Shown in pieces: positions 1 through 9,028 of a stretch of DNA of 64,000 nt. Made by a program: the position numbers and the translations under genes. A model generated the notes under the pieces. The model had not been told where the DNA came from. It searched no databases and saw nothing but the letters and a program-made list of their open reading frames with translations. Source of the stretch: CAKZSB01 sp964573105 (lineage in GTDB: Bacteria; Pseudomonadota; Gammaproteobacteria; Granulosicoccales; Granulosicoccaceae); assembly GCA_964573105.1 (NCBI GenBank), contig CAZNIS010000004.1, positions 1 to 64,000 on the forward strand, written 5' to 3'. How positions within the stretch are numbered: position 1 is the first letter of the stretch; every line of letters begins with the position of its first letter.

Positions 1-291
1 GCCGATGAAGTCAAGGCGGTGCTGCCATCGCATTTGGCTTATCAGGCAGAGCAGGAACAGCAGGGCAACCTCGCCCTCGCCGGCCCGCTGTCAGATGAGA
101 CCGGCGAGCAAATGCAGGGCACCGGCATGATCATCTACCGCGCCCCGTCGCTCGAGGCCGCCACCGAGCTTGCGAACAACGACCCGATGCACAGCACCGG
201 CACGCGCAGCTATACGATTCGCCGCTGGTTGGTGAATGAAGGCAGCCTGCAACTGGATATCAAGCTGTCTGCGCAGTCGATCCAGCTCTAG
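1..291 (+). CDS. YCII-domain protein, 5' end cut by window
   Basis: The reading frame is open from base 1, so the start lies outside the window; 96 codons are visible. The sequence has the look of a YCII-related domain: a 'LALAGPLSDETG' stretch, a 'GTGMIIYRA' strand, a helix with 'SLEAATELANNDP', and the closing 'TRSYTIRRWLVNEG'. The 'GPL ... A..l...DP' pattern is typical of YciI-like dimeric alpha-beta barrels, whose reaction is mostly unknown. It ends shortly before a convergent lipoprotein gene. A GTG at 19 is probably an internal valine rather than the start, because similarity to the family already runs up to it. Confidence 0.75.
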   Translation, partial: ADEVKAVLPSHLAYQAEQEQQGNLALAGPLSDETGEQMQGTGMIIYRAPSLEAATELANNDPMHSTGTRSYTIRRWLVNEGSLQLDIKLSAQSIQL

Positions 292-372
292 CCGGAGTGA
301 TCGGGACACAGCGGAATTGTGCAGAAAAAGTGCATACCAACCAATGCGTCTATCGCGTTTTGCCCGTTTGAT

Positions 373-1077
373 CTATTGAGCTGCGATTCCCAACTGCTGT
401 AACAGGTCACTGGCAAGACGTTTACTCAGTGATTCAAAGTAGCTTCTGGTTTTGTCGAGTTCGAGCTGCGGCAGACCACCCGGCGGCGGTCGGAAATTGG
501 CGATACGCTGCATCGAGTTATCGCGGGCGGCAGCAATCACCCGGCCATCTGTGCAGTTGACGCCAATCCCCAGCGCACTGCTGTAAGCGATAAACGGATT
601 GACACCGGACGAATCGATCTCAAGCGCACCGTTGCCGATCAGCTCAAACTGGGCGCCCTGCACCGTGCGAGTCTGATTGTCGTCGAGCCAGATGATAATG
701 GTGCCGATTTTTTGCGCGACGCAAAAGCGCTTGATCTGGCCGGCCGTGGTGCGGTTGAGCAGATAACCGCCGTCGGCTTTACGGCGAACGGGGCTATCGG
801 CGCTGGCGAGCCACTGCGGTGCGTCCAGGCGCGATATCCGGGCGCTGGATGCTTCGCTGGTGGCATCGATCAGCAGATCGCTGACATTCCACGTCAGCGG
901 ATACTGGTTATCGAAACTTGCAAACGTCGATGCGGTTCGAAACGCGTGCACGACGGCGCTGTCAACCAGACTGACCATCGCAATGGCGCGCTGCCCCTGT
1001 GCCTCCACCGGTGGTGCCGGCGGGGTCGAGGCGCAGGCAGTCAGCAGCAGTGCTGCTATCGCTGTGACAATGCGCAT
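373..1077 (-). CDS. Putative lipoprotein of unknown function
   Basis: A 234-residue protein with a short signal peptide and lipobox LLTAC at residues 12-16, so it is probably lipidated at the Cys and anchored in the outer or inner membrane. The mature part begins with a Pro/Ala-rich linker (TPPAPPVEAQG) and continues as a soluble domain with two well-separated cysteines (FCVAQK and VNCTDG). I recognise no named family. The C-terminal 'YFESLSKRLASDLLQQLG' looks helical. It stands alone between a convergent YCII gene and a co-directional MFS gene about 60 bp upstream. Confidence 0.7.
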   Translation of the reverse strand: MRIVTAIAALLLTACASTPPAPPVEAQGQRAIAMVSLVDSAVVHAFRTASTFASFDNQYPLTWNVSDLLIDATSEASSARISRLDAPQWLASADSPVRRKADGGYLLNRTTAGQIKRFCVAQKIGTIIIWLDDNQTRTVQGAQFELIGNGALEIDSSGVNPFIAYSSALGIGVNCTDGRVIAAARDNSMQRIANFRPPPGGLPQLELDKTRSYFESLSKRLASDLLQQLGIAAQ

Positions 1078-1140
1078 AAAAAGCTCCCTGTAAGCCAGCC
1101 CAGATCATACAACATCGCGACGTGACGGCACCTGGCCGAC

Positions 1141-2304
1141 TCAGGCATCGCGAGTGGCCGCTTGCTCGATGCGCCAGAGTCTGTACGAGAACAACACGCC
1201 AATCGCCATCAGCAAGCCACTGCCGATGAAGGCAATGCTGAAACGCCCGGTGGCCTCGATCACCCAGCCGGCTGCAGCCGGACCCAGTAGCTGACCAATG
1301 GCAAACACCACCGTCACCAGGCTCACCGCAACCGGCACCAGCGCCGGCGCCACGCGCTCGGAGGTGGCCGCCAGAATCACCGTGAACAGCCCGCCCAGCA
1401 CCAGGCCCGAGACCGCGAAGTGCACGGCGAAGCCGGTGTCGGTTGGCAGCGCCACCGGCAACAGCGTGATAACGCAGGTGATGGCAAAACACAGCATCAG
1501 CGTGACCGCGCGACCGGCATAGTCGGAGACGCTGCCCCAGATGCTACCGGCAAAGATCGACAAAAAACCCATGGTGCTTGCCATCAATCCGGCGCGCACC
1601 GGGTCGACGCCCGAATCCAGCGCGTAGCTGTACATGAATACTGACTGCACGATATAGCCGATGCCGAGCGCGCCATAGACCAGCGCAATCGCGCGGATGC
1701 CCGGGTTCCGCCATACCTGCTCGCGATCGTGCTTGCGTTGCGCTGAATCTTTGACAGTGGCACCGCCGCCAACCGGCGGATTGCGCACCCGCCAGCCGAC
1801 AGCCAGCAGCACCAGCGCCGCGAATCCGGCAAACAGCATCCAGGCGAGGCGAAAGCCGCCATTGCCCTGCGCTTCGATCAGCCGTGGAATGCCCAGCCCA
1901 ATCGCCAGCATGCCGATGCCGATGCCGCTGTTGGCGACCCCGATGACCGTGCCGCGTCGATTCGGGTACCAGCCGACGAGCAGCGCAATCAGCGGTGTGT
2001 ACAGCAGTGCGGTGCCAAACCCCATCAGCACCATTGCCAGCAGACACCCTGCATAGCTGCCGACAAAGCCCATCGCCAGACAGGCCAGGACAAGTAACAA
2101 CAGCCCGATCAGTATCGACAGGCGCGGCCCTCGGCGGGTGGCGATCAGACCGGCCGGAATCACCATGGCCAGATAGCCCAGTGACGACGCGGTGCCCAGA
2201 TTGCCTGCCTGCGCCACACTGAACCCGAGTTCGGCACGCATCGCGGGCACCAGCAAGCCGTAGGCGAGGCGCCCGATGGCCAGCGCACACAGTGTCATGC
2301 ACAT
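1141..2304 (-). CDS. MFS transporter
   Basis: A major facilitator superfamily carrier of at least 387 residues with about 12 hydrophobic segments. The loop 2-3 motif appears as 'GLIATRRGPR' and the helix-5 region as 'GVANSGIGIGMLAIG'. It resembles YbfB/YjiJ-like or oxalate/formate-type MFS proteins, but the substrate cannot be read from sequence. The first ATG (2304) lies inside what looks like helix 1: the frame stays open upstream to about 2382 and encodes a charged stretch followed by hydrophobic 'PGLWLLIPLA', with no ATG, GTG or TTG. The true start may therefore be a rare codon upstream, or the protein starts at this ATG with a shortened helix. Confidence 0.8.
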   Translation of the reverse strand: MCMTLCALAIGRLAYGLLVPAMRAELGFSVAQAGNLGTASSLGYLAMVIPAGLIATRRGPRLSILIGLLLLVLACLAMGFVGSYAGCLLAMVLMGFGTALLYTPLIALLVGWYPNRRGTVIGVANSGIGIGMLAIGLGIPRLIEAQGNGGFRLAWMLFAGFAALVLLAVGWRVRNPPVGGGATVKDSAQRKHDREQVWRNPGIRAIALVYGALGIGYIVQSVFMYSYALDSGVDPVRAGLMASTMGFLSIFAGSIWGSVSDYAGRAVTLMLCFAITCVITLLPVALPTDTGFAVHFAVSGLVLGGLFTVILAATSERVAPALVPVAVSLVTVVFAIGQLLGPAAAGWVIEATGRFSIAFIGSGLLMAIGVLFSYRLWRIEQAATRDA

Positions 2305-2754
2305 CGCCAGCGGTATCAGCAGCCACAGGCCTGGCGGTTTGCGTTCGCTTGATTCTTCGATGGGATATTGCTCGTTGGGTGATCAACGGTGCAGCTCAGC
2401 CGAACGCCGAAGTCGGTGCACGTCGAAAAGGTTGTTGCGGCGATGCCACTGCGCCGGCAATTGCAAGGCGACGCGGCCAAGGCCCAGCCAGCGCACTGCA
2501 ACAGTCGCCAGCAGCGCGCGCCAGATGCCGGCGATGCCGCCAGCCCTCGATCATATTACACCGGCGCCCGGCACCAGACACTATGGGCTTGTGCGGGCGA
2601 AAGATCCACGAATCTCGCGGCTTGCCAAGCGTTCGGCTTGTCACTAAAGTGCAACAGGCTGCGGATGCATGGTCACGCCATCGCCCGCGCACACCCCGAA
2701 TCACATCCACCTGTCGCCGCTGTGCCCGGCAGACAATCGCTTGAGGAGACCTAG
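2305..2754. other. Intergenic region before the TRAP operon
   Basis: About 450 bp between the MFS gene and dctP. The first ~80 bp keep the MFS frame open (see that entry). Several overlapping frames of 60-150 codons exist on both strands, but none has a convincing start, ribosome site or protein-like composition. The 3' end carries the strong ribosome site TGAGGAG of dctP. The promoters of the TRAP operon and the MFS gene should lie here; I could not pick a clear -35/-10 pair. Confidence 0.5.
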
Positions 2755-3789
2755 ATGATTTCAACTTTTCGAACCGCCCTGATCGGTGCGGTGTCGATCG
2801 CACTGTCCGGTGCCTTCGTCCAGACCGCCAGCGCCGAGACTACGCTGACAATGTCGTCGTGGCTGCCGCCGAAGCACGTGATCGTGTCCGAAATGATGAT
2901 GCCGTGGGCCGAACAGGTTGAAGAGGCCACCGAGGGCCGGGTGAAGATCAAGATCCTACCCAAGGCGCTGGGCAAGCCACCGGCTCACTACGATATCGCG
3001 CGCGACGGCCTGGCGGATCTGACTTACGGCATTCACGGCTACCAGCCGGGTCGCTTCGTGCTGAACAGCACTGCCGAAGTACCTTTCCTGGGTAACGATG
3101 CGGAAGACATTTCTGTCGCCTACTGGAGAATGTACAAAAAGCATCTGGAACAGGCGAACGAACACAAAGGGGTCAAGGTGTTGGGCCTGTTCACGCATGG
3201 CCCTGGCCAGATCATGAACACGCAAAAGGAAATCACCGAAATCGCGCAACTCAAAGATATGAAAATGCGCATCGGTGGCGGCATCGTAAAGTCGGTAACC
3301 GACAACTTCGGCATTGTGCAATTGTTCAAGCCGGCACCGCAGGTGTATGAATTGCTGTCTCGCGGTGTGGCTGACGGTGTGATGTTCCCGCTCGAGGCGA
3401 TCGACGGCTTCAAGCTTGAGAACACTATTAAATATGTCACGCGCATTCCCGGTGGCCTGTATAACACGAGCTTTTTCTTCGTCATGAACGGCAAGAAATT
3501 CGATTCGCTTTCAGCCGAAGATCAGGCGGCGATCGACAGTGTCTCGGGTGAGGTATTTGCACGCATGGCAGGCCGCGCTTTTCAAAAGCGCGACGACACG
3601 GGTCTTGAAAAGTTCTATCAGGCAGGCGGCAAGATTACCGATGCGCCGGCTGATATGGTCTCTCAAATTCAGGGCTGGGTCGCCGACATCGAAGCCGAGT
3701 GGGCAGAAAAAGCTGCCAAACTGGGTGTTGATGGCGCACAGGTGCTGTACGACATGAAAACCGAGGTCGCCAAACTGGCTGCTGAGTAA
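2755..3789 (+). CDS. dctP: TRAP transporter substrate-binding protein (DctP type)
   Basis: A 344-residue periplasmic binding protein. It has a cleavable signal peptide ending near 'VQTASAE' (residues ~20-25), then the DctP fold opening 'TTLTMSSWLPPKH'. The ligand-anchoring region is visible as 'DMKMRIGGGIVKSVTDNFG' and 'RGVADGVMFPLEAIDGF'. It should capture a carboxylate-containing ligand and pass it to the membrane subunits encoded next. The start is supported by TGAGGAG 6-8 bp upstream of ATG. It is followed by a GC-rich hairpin and then dctQ and dctM, the standard order. The downstream ubiX-like gene hints at an unsaturated or aromatic acid as ligand, but that is inference. Confidence 0.92.
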   Translation: MISTFRTALIGAVSIALSGAFVQTASAETTLTMSSWLPPKHVIVSEMMMPWAEQVEEATEGRVKIKILPKALGKPPAHYDIARDGLADLTYGIHGYQPGRFVLNSTAEVPFLGNDAEDISVAYWRMYKKHLEQANEHKGVKVLGLFTHGPGQIMNTQKEITEIAQLKDMKMRIGGGIVKSVTDNFGIVQLFKPAPQVYELLSRGVADGVMFPLEAIDGFKLENTIKYVTRIPGGLYNTSFFFVMNGKKFDSLSAEDQAAIDSVSGEVFARMAGRAFQKRDDTGLEKFYQAGGKITDAPADMVSQIQGWVADIEAEWAEKAAKLGVDGAQVLYDMKTEVAKLAAE

Positions 3790-3799
3790 AAACCGTCAC

Positions 3800-3825
3800 G
3801 TCGGCCGTCCGCTGCGGCGGCCGAC
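3800..3825 (+). terminator. Hairpin between dctP and dctQ
   Basis: Perfect 8-bp stem GTCGGCCG / CGGCCGAC with a 10-nt loop, ten bases after the dctP stop. There is only a short T run afterwards, so it is likelier a partial terminator or mRNA-stabilising hairpin that raises binding-protein dose over the permease genes than a full stop. Confidence 0.6.
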
Positions 3826-3855
3826 TTTCACCCGCCCTCGCCTCACAATCGGTTA

Positions 3856-4389
3856 ATGAATACACCCCCTCCTCCGCTCGCCCTGCGCATACTGGCCAAA
3901 ACGCTCGAATACAGTGGCGCGCTGCTGTTGTTTGCGATGATGCTGCTGACTTTTGTCGATGTCATCGCGCGATATTTTTTTAGCCGCTCGATTACTGGTG
4001 GATTCGAAATCACCGAGATCATGCTGGCCACGCTGATCTTCTGCGGTTTGCCACTGATCACACTGCGCGACGGACACATCACAGTCGATCTGATCGAGGG
4101 CTGGCTGCCCGACGGATTTCGCGCACTGCGAGATCGCTTCGTCTTTTTGCTGGCAGCGGTGCTGATGGGGTATCTGGGTATCCAACTGTGGAAGAAAGCC
4201 GGCACCTTTGTCGAATTCAATGATCAGACGGCGGTGCTGTTAATCCCGCTTGCTCCAGTCTGCTATGCCATGGCCGTGCTGACACTGCTAAGCGCCGTCA
4301 TCTCGCTGATTCTCGCTATCACCGGCTATCGGACTGGACAGTCTTCCGCACTGCCGGCTGCAGATCAGGGAGACTCGCAACATGGTTGA
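3856..4389 (+). CDS. dctQ: TRAP transporter small permease (DctQ type)
   Basis: 177 residues with four hydrophobic segments, including 'ALLLFAMMLLTFVDVIAR' near residues 20-40 and the family-typical 'GGFEITEIMLATLIFCGLP' and 'RDGHITVD'. DctQ subunits form the small membrane part of TRAP carriers and pair with the large DctM subunit in the inner membrane. The gene overlaps dctM by 8 bp, suggesting translational coupling. The ribosome site before its own ATG is weak. Confidence 0.9.
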   Translation: MNTPPPPLALRILAKTLEYSGALLLFAMMLLTFVDVIARYFFSRSITGGFEITEIMLATLIFCGLPLITLRDGHITVDLIEGWLPDGFRALRDRFVFLLAAVLMGYLGIQLWKKAGTFVEFNDQTAVLLIPLAPVCYAMAVLTLLSAVISLILAITGYRTGQSSALPAADQGDSQHG

Positions 4390-5695
4390 GTCGCTGATCG
4401 GATTTGGCGTACTGCTGTGCATGGTATTGCTGCGGGTGCCGATCGCGTTTGCGATGGGCCTGATCGGATTTGTTGGCTTTGGCTATCTGGTGAGCTGGAG
4501 CGCTGCCGGCGCGATGGTGGCAGGCACCGCCTATGAGACTGGCGTGTCGTACACCTTGTCAGTCGTGCCGTTATTTGTACTGATGGGCAATTTCGTCACC
4601 CGTGCGGGATTGTCGGATGAACTCTATTCCGCATCGAACGCGTTTCTGGGGCATCGGCGCGGCGGCCTCGCGATGGCAACCGTGGTCGCCTGCGGCGGCT
4701 TTAGCGCGGTGTGTGGATCGTCTGTGGCTACCGCTGCCACGATGGCACGCGTAACGATTCCATCGATGCGCCGCTACAACTATTCCGATGCACTGGCCAC
4801 AGGCGCGATCGCCTCCGGCGGCACACTGGGCATTCTGATTCCGCCCAGTGTGGTGCTGGTGTTGTTCGGTGTGATGACAGAAACCGATATCGGCAAACTG
4901 TTTGTCGCAGGCTTACTGCCTGGCCTGCTCGGCATTCTGTTGTATCTGGTTGCGGTAAAGCTCACGGTGTGGATCAATCCCGAGGCCGGGCCTCCCGGTG
5001 AAAAGGTGTCATGGCCAGGCCGATTGCAGGCACTGAAAGCCACCTGGGCCGTGTTGGGTTTGTTCATTTTGATTATCGGCGGTATCTACGGGGGTATTTT
5101 TACACCAACCGAAGCGGCCGGTATTGGCGCGACCGGTGGATTTTTAATCGCCCTGTTTCGCCGCAAGCTGACATTTAAAATTGTGCTCGATATTTTCGCA
5201 GAGACCGTGCAAACCACGGCCATGCTGTTTTTTGTATTGATCGGCGCGATCATCTTTTCAAACTTCATCAACTATGCCGATCTGCCGAATATTCTGATCG
5301 ACTGGATTCGCAGTCTAGAAGTCGCCCCGTTAACCGTGATGGCGGTGATCCTGCTGATCTACATTTTGCTCGGCTGCATACTTGAAAGCCTGTCGATGAT
5401 ATTGCTGACCGTACCAGTGTTCTACCCGTTGATACTGGAAATGAACTTTGCCGGTGTACCACCGGAGCTTGTGATGATCTGGTTCGGCATTATTGTAGTA
5501 GTCGTGACCGAGATCAGCCTGATCACGCCACCGATAGGCATCAATGTATTTGTGCTGAAAGCCATGCTGCCGGACGTGCAGACCAAAACCATTTTCAAGG
5601 GCGTGACGCCATTCTGGATACTCGACATCATTCGCCTGGCGTTGTTGGTGCTGATACCCGGTATCGCTATTTATCTACCCTCATTGATGAAATAA
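4382..5695 (+). CDS. dctM: TRAP transporter large permease (DctM type)
   Basis: 437 residues and about 12 membrane spans. DctM hallmarks are present: 'PLFVLMGNFVTRAGLSDELY', 'ATVVACGGFSAVCGSSVATA', 'ASGGTLGILIPPSVVLVLFG', 'FTPTEAAGIGA' and 'EISLITPPIGINVFVLKA'. This subunit carries the Na+-coupled transport path. It is coupled to dctQ by an 8-bp overlap with ribosome site GGGAG, and is followed after 3 bp by the ubiX-like gene, so the four genes very likely form one transcription unit. Confidence 0.93.
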   Translation: MVESLIGFGVLLCMVLLRVPIAFAMGLIGFVGFGYLVSWSAAGAMVAGTAYETGVSYTLSVVPLFVLMGNFVTRAGLSDELYSASNAFLGHRRGGLAMATVVACGGFSAVCGSSVATAATMARVTIPSMRRYNYSDALATGAIASGGTLGILIPPSVVLVLFGVMTETDIGKLFVAGLLPGLLGILLYLVAVKLTVWINPEAGPPGEKVSWPGRLQALKATWAVLGLFILIIGGIYGGIFTPTEAAGIGATGGFLIALFRRKLTFKIVLDIFAETVQTTAMLFFVLIGAIIFSNFINYADLPNILIDWIRSLEVAPLTVMAVILLIYILLGCILESLSMILLTVPVFYPLILEMNFAGVPPELVMIWFGIIVVVVTEISLITPPIGINVFVLKAMLPDVQTKTIFKGVTPFWILDIIRLALLVLIPGIAIYLPSLMK

Positions 5696-5698
5696 AAC

Positions 5699-6283
5699 TT
5701 GGATAATTCACGGCCTCAACGGCTCATCATCGGAATTAGCGGTGCGTCTGGCGTGGTACTCGGCATTCGAGCACTGCAGATGCTGCAGGACACCGACATT
5801 GAAACCCATCTGGTGATGTCCAGGGCGGCGGCGCTGACGGCCACCTACGAGACCGACATGAAAGTCGATGAGATCAAATCATTGGCTGACGTGGTTTACC
5901 CGATCAACGACATTGGTGCCGCAATTTCATCCGGGTCATACAAAACCCTTGGCATGCTGATGGCACCGTGCTCGATCAAATCGCTGGGCGAGATTACCAG
6001 TGGGGTGACTTCCACCTTGCTGACGCGTGCAGCCGATGTCGTTTTGAAAGAACGCAGACGACTGGTACTGATGCTGCGCGAAACACCCCTGCACGCCGGA
6101 CATCTGAAAAGCGCACTGGCGGCGACTGAAATGGGCGCGATCATTTCACCACCCGTACCAGCGTTCTACGCACGCCCGCAAAGTGTTGATGAAATCGTGA
6201 CACAGTCAGTCGGGCGCGCGCTGGATCTGTTCGATATCGACAGTGGTGAAACTAAACGCTGGGGCGAGGATTTGAAAACCTGA
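5699..6283 (+). CDS. UbiX-like flavin prenyltransferase
   Basis: 194 residues of the UbiX/Pad1 flavoprotein family, which attaches a dimethylallyl group to FMN to make prenyl-FMN, the cofactor of UbiD decarboxylases. Visible signatures are the flavin-binding 'IIGISGASGVVLG' near residue 10, 'VMSRAA', 'MLMAPCSIKSLGEITSG', and the C-terminal 'RRLVLMLRETPLHAGHL'. The start is TTG three bases after dctM. Placement at the end of a TRAP operon suggests a catabolic rather than ubiquinone-pathway paralogue; the UbiD-family gene at 22977-25010 is the obvious client in this window. Confidence 0.88.
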   Translation: MDNSRPQRLIIGISGASGVVLGIRALQMLQDTDIETHLVMSRAAALTATYETDMKVDEIKSLADVVYPINDIGAAISSGSYKTLGMLMAPCSIKSLGEITSGVTSTLLTRAADVVLKERRRLVLMLRETPLHAGHLKSALAATEMGAIISPPVPAFYARPQSVDEIVTQSVGRALDLFDIDSGETKRWGEDLKT

Positions 6284-6419
6284 CGGCTGTCAGGGTAATC
6301 GACGGTACGCCGATACATCTGGGTCGCGGGGGACGCCCGCAAAGACGGGGGTTTTGGGGCAGCACGGCACCCACAATCACTCTGACCCAATTTACCTCTC
6401 CCACCCTTTCGCAGTGCAA

Positions 6420-7388
6420 TCAACCCGTCTGCATATAGATCTGCTTCCAGATCGAAACATGATCAAATAGCGTGTATTCGCGCCTGAGACCATAGGGTCC
6501 GAACTCGGCGTGGGTGAAACCCATGACGTAGATGTTGGCACCGGTTGGCTGACCAAACATGCCCCAGCCCTCGTGCTTGCCGTGCAATCCCCAACGCACC
6601 GCGGCGCGCGGTGACAACATCGGATCTTCACGACCAATCTGGTGTTCGATCGAAAATTCGGCGTTCGGGAACGACGCGCGCAAGCCCATCCACAATGCTT
6701 CAGTGTCGGCCCACGAGTGCACGGTGGTGGATGCCGGATGTTCGGTGTGTACGGCGCGATCATACTCGGCCTGAATCACGGCCAGATCCTTGTGCATAAT
6801 GCGACTAAGAATGCTGGCCAGGCGCTCGCCCCACTCGTTGTCGTTGCCACGGCCGCGATACGGCCCCTCTACGTCAATATCCGGGCTGAACGGTTTAACG
6901 CAGTTTTCCGGCCCGCCCTCGCGCTCGATCAGCTCGCGCACAAACTGCTGCGGATCAAGCCCAAGCTGAAGCAGGATACCGGCGGTGTCGCGGATCAGCC
7001 ATTCGTCGTTGATTTGATCATTGATCGCGGCACAATCGGCGATCGCGCGAATAGTGAAGCGCTTGCCGGTCGGTGGCCCGAAATAACCGCCGCCGGTATG
7101 TGTGCCCATGGTCAGCAATCGGTGCGATGATAAAAACCCGTCTTGCGGATTGCCCGACCAGATCACGTCCTCGCCGGTCAGCTGGCGATCGGGAAACTCG
7201 GCAAGCGTTGCCAGCGTGCCGTTGATTGTGCGCTGATTGCCAATCGATATCCCTTCCGGAAACCGCATCGGAATGTCTGGCGTGTAGTAGTGGTTGAGTG
7301 TCTCTAAACCTCGCCCCTCCCAGATTTCGCGGGTGATGCCAAGGATGTAATCAGGTAGATCCTTCCAGCGATTGGAAAAGCCTTGCAT
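6420..7388 (-). CDS. Tandem SnoaL-like (polyketide-cyclase fold) protein
   Basis: About 322 residues with two related SnoaL/NTF2-like domains. The first is around 'IWEGRGLETLNHYYTPDIPM' with 'FPEG' and 'WSGNPQDGFLSSHR', followed by 'GTHTGGGYFGPPTGKRFTIRA'-like text. The second is around 'EYDRAVHTEHPASTTVHSW' to 'GWGMFGQPTGANIYVMGF'. Each repeat carries a 'G..FG.PTG' turn. Such proteins bind small hydrophobic ligands or act as cyclases, hydratases or isomerases; no specific reaction can be claimed. I chose ATG 7388 over a TTG at 7430 because the extra 14 residues look unstructured. Confidence 0.75.
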   Translation of the reverse strand: MQGFSNRWKDLPDYILGITREIWEGRGLETLNHYYTPDIPMRFPEGISIGNQRTINGTLATLAEFPDRQLTGEDVIWSGNPQDGFLSSHRLLTMGTHTGGGYFGPPTGKRFTIRAIADCAAINDQINDEWLIRDTAGILLQLGLDPQQFVRELIEREGGPENCVKPFSPDIDVEGPYRGRGNDNEWGERLASILSRIMHKDLAVIQAEYDRAVHTEHPASTTVHSWADTEALWMGLRASFPNAEFSIEHQIGREDPMLSPRAAVRWGLHGKHEGWGMFGQPTGANIYVMGFTHAEFGPYGLRREYTLFDHVSIWKQIYMQTG

Positions 7389-7485
7389 AGTGTTTGTCTG
7401 CTTGTTGTCGGGAGTTCGGCGGCTGGTCAATGACAGCGGGGGTGTGATGTCACACGAATCGACACGATGGGCCTGTGCGATCGAT

Positions 7486-7866
7486 TCAGGAAGATGATCT
7501 TAGAATCGCAAAAAAGAACAACGCCCAGCCAACGATAAACGCGACACCACCCAGCGGTGTAACTATGCCTATGTAGCGTATGCTGGAGATGGACAGCACA
7601 TACAAGCTGCCGCTGAACAATACGGTGCCAAGCAACAGTGCCCAGCCGGCACCCGCCAGCAATGAACCGCCATACTGGCGCAGCGCAAGCCCTACCGCCA
7701 GCAAAGCAACGCCGTGCACGAGCTGATACAACACGCCGGTCTGATAGACCGACATCATCTCCGGTGACAAGGTCTTGCGCAAACCATGTGCGCCAAAAGC
7801 GCCGAGCGCCACACCCGAACCGGTGACGACACAACCAAATAGTAGAAAGAGTTTGTCTGCTGTCAT
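7486..7866 (-). CDS. DUF423 family inner-membrane protein
   Basis: 126 residues with four hydrophobic helices. Family text is clear: 'GVALGAFGAHGLRKTLS' near residues 18-35, 'YQTGVLYQLVHGVALL', and 'SGSLYVLSI...GIVTPLGGVAFIVGWALFFFA'. DUF423 (YgdD-like) proteins are small membrane proteins of unknown function and widespread in proteobacteria. The gene is divergent from the dipeptidase gene. Confidence 0.9.
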   Translation of the reverse strand: MTADKLFLLFGCVVTGSGVALGAFGAHGLRKTLSPEMMSVYQTGVLYQLVHGVALLAVGLALRQYGGSLLAGAGWALLLGTVLFSGSLYVLSISSIRYIGIVTPLGGVAFIVGWALFFFAILRSSS

Positions 7867-7952
7867 GCTGGCAGTATACCAACTGCCCTATCGATTGGCT
7901 GTGCCGACGCCGCCAGAGCGGTACAATGAATGATCGAGAAAAGGATATCGCC

Positions 7953-9020
7953 ATGACGGCAAATGCTACACCGCCAATTTTCGACGGTCACAACGATGTA
8001 CTGACTCGCTTGTGGAAAAAGTCGCCACAGTCTGCCGCCAGGTTGTTTGTCGACGGCGACGGTGAGGGCCATCTGGATTTGCCGCGCATGCAACGCGGCG
8101 GGCTGGCCGGCGGATTTTTTGCCATATGGATCCCGAACAGCGAAAGCGATCACTTCAGCTATGAGGATCTGCAGGGCGAGCAATACGACGTGCCGCTGCC
8201 GCCGCCGGTGTCCCAAAATGAGGCGTTGACCGTGGCGCTGGCGCAAGCGGCGATTCTGATTCAGATTGAACGCGCATCCGCAGGGCAAGTGAAAGTGTGC
8301 CTCGATTCCGAAGCCCTTCAGCACAGCATCGACAACAACGTTCTCGCCACCATTATGCATATGGAGGGCGCCGAGGCGATCGATGAAGACTTTCACGCAT
8401 TGCATGTAATGCACGCAGCCGGATTGCGATCACTGGGCCCGGTCTGGAGCCGGCCCACACGCTACGGTCACGGCGTGCCGTTTCGCTATCCGTCCACCCC
8501 GGACATCGGCCCCGGCCTGACCGACGATGGCAAACGGCTGATCAAAGCCTGCAACGAACTTAAGATCATGGTGGATTTGTCGCACCTGAACGAAGCGGGC
8601 TTTCGCGACGTGCTGGCCTTAAGCGATGCCCCGCTGGTGGCTACCCACTCAAACGCGCACGGTATTTGTCCCACGGCGCGCAACCTGACCGACTGGCAGC
8701 TCGATGCGATCGCAGAGACCAACGGTATGGTTGGGGTGAATTTTGCCACTTGTTTTCTGCGCGCCGATGGACAGATGAGCGACGACACACCGCTACAAAC
8801 GATACTGGCCCATCTGGATTATCTGATCGACAAGCTGGGTGAGGATCGGGTCGGTTTCGGTTCCGATTTTGATGGAGCGATTGTGCCGGCAGAGATTGGC
8901 GATGCGACTGGTCTTGCCGCACTGCGTGAGGCAATGACTGCGCATGGCTACCACCACGACCTGATGGAAAAGCTGTGCTACCGCAACTGGATTGCGCTAC
9001 TGGCACGCACTATCGATTAG
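7953..9020 (+). CDS. Membrane dipeptidase family (M19) metallopeptidase
   Basis: About 355 residues of the renal-dipeptidase family of amidohydrolase-fold zinc enzymes, which cleave dipeptides (often D-amino-acid or dehydro types). Metal and catalytic motifs are present in order: 'DGHNDVL' (HxD), 'MHMEGAEAI' (bridging Glu), 'VDLSHLNEAGF' (His), 'VATHSNAHGICPTARN' (His plus the conserved Arg-Asn) and 'VGFGSDFDG' (Asp). ATG 7953 is preferred over 7926 because AGAAAAGGAT sits just upstream. There is no signal peptide, so it is probably cytoplasmic. It is divergent from the DUF423 gene. Confidence 0.9.
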   Translation: MTANATPPIFDGHNDVLTRLWKKSPQSAARLFVDGDGEGHLDLPRMQRGGLAGGFFAIWIPNSESDHFSYEDLQGEQYDVPLPPPVSQNEALTVALAQAAILIQIERASAGQVKVCLDSEALQHSIDNNVLATIMHMEGAEAIDEDFHALHVMHAAGLRSLGPVWSRPTRYGHGVPFRYPSTPDIGPGLTDDGKRLIKACNELKIMVDLSHLNEAGFRDVLALSDAPLVATHSNAHGICPTARNLTDWQLDAIAETNGMVGVNFATCFLRADGQMSDDTPLQTILAHLDYLIDKLGEDRVGFGSDFDGAIVPAEIGDATGLAALREAMTAHGYHHDLMEKLCYRNWIALLARTID

Positions 9021-9028
9021 CAAGTCTT

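Noticed and set aside
712..1125. 137-codon plus-strand frame over the lipoprotein gene
   Set aside because: Antisense shadow of the lipoprotein gene, which has a clear lipobox and signal peptide.
2292..2803. Several 60-150 codon frames on both strands before dctP
   Set aside because: They overlap each other and the dctP start, lack ribosome sites and have Arg/Pro-rich shadow-frame composition.
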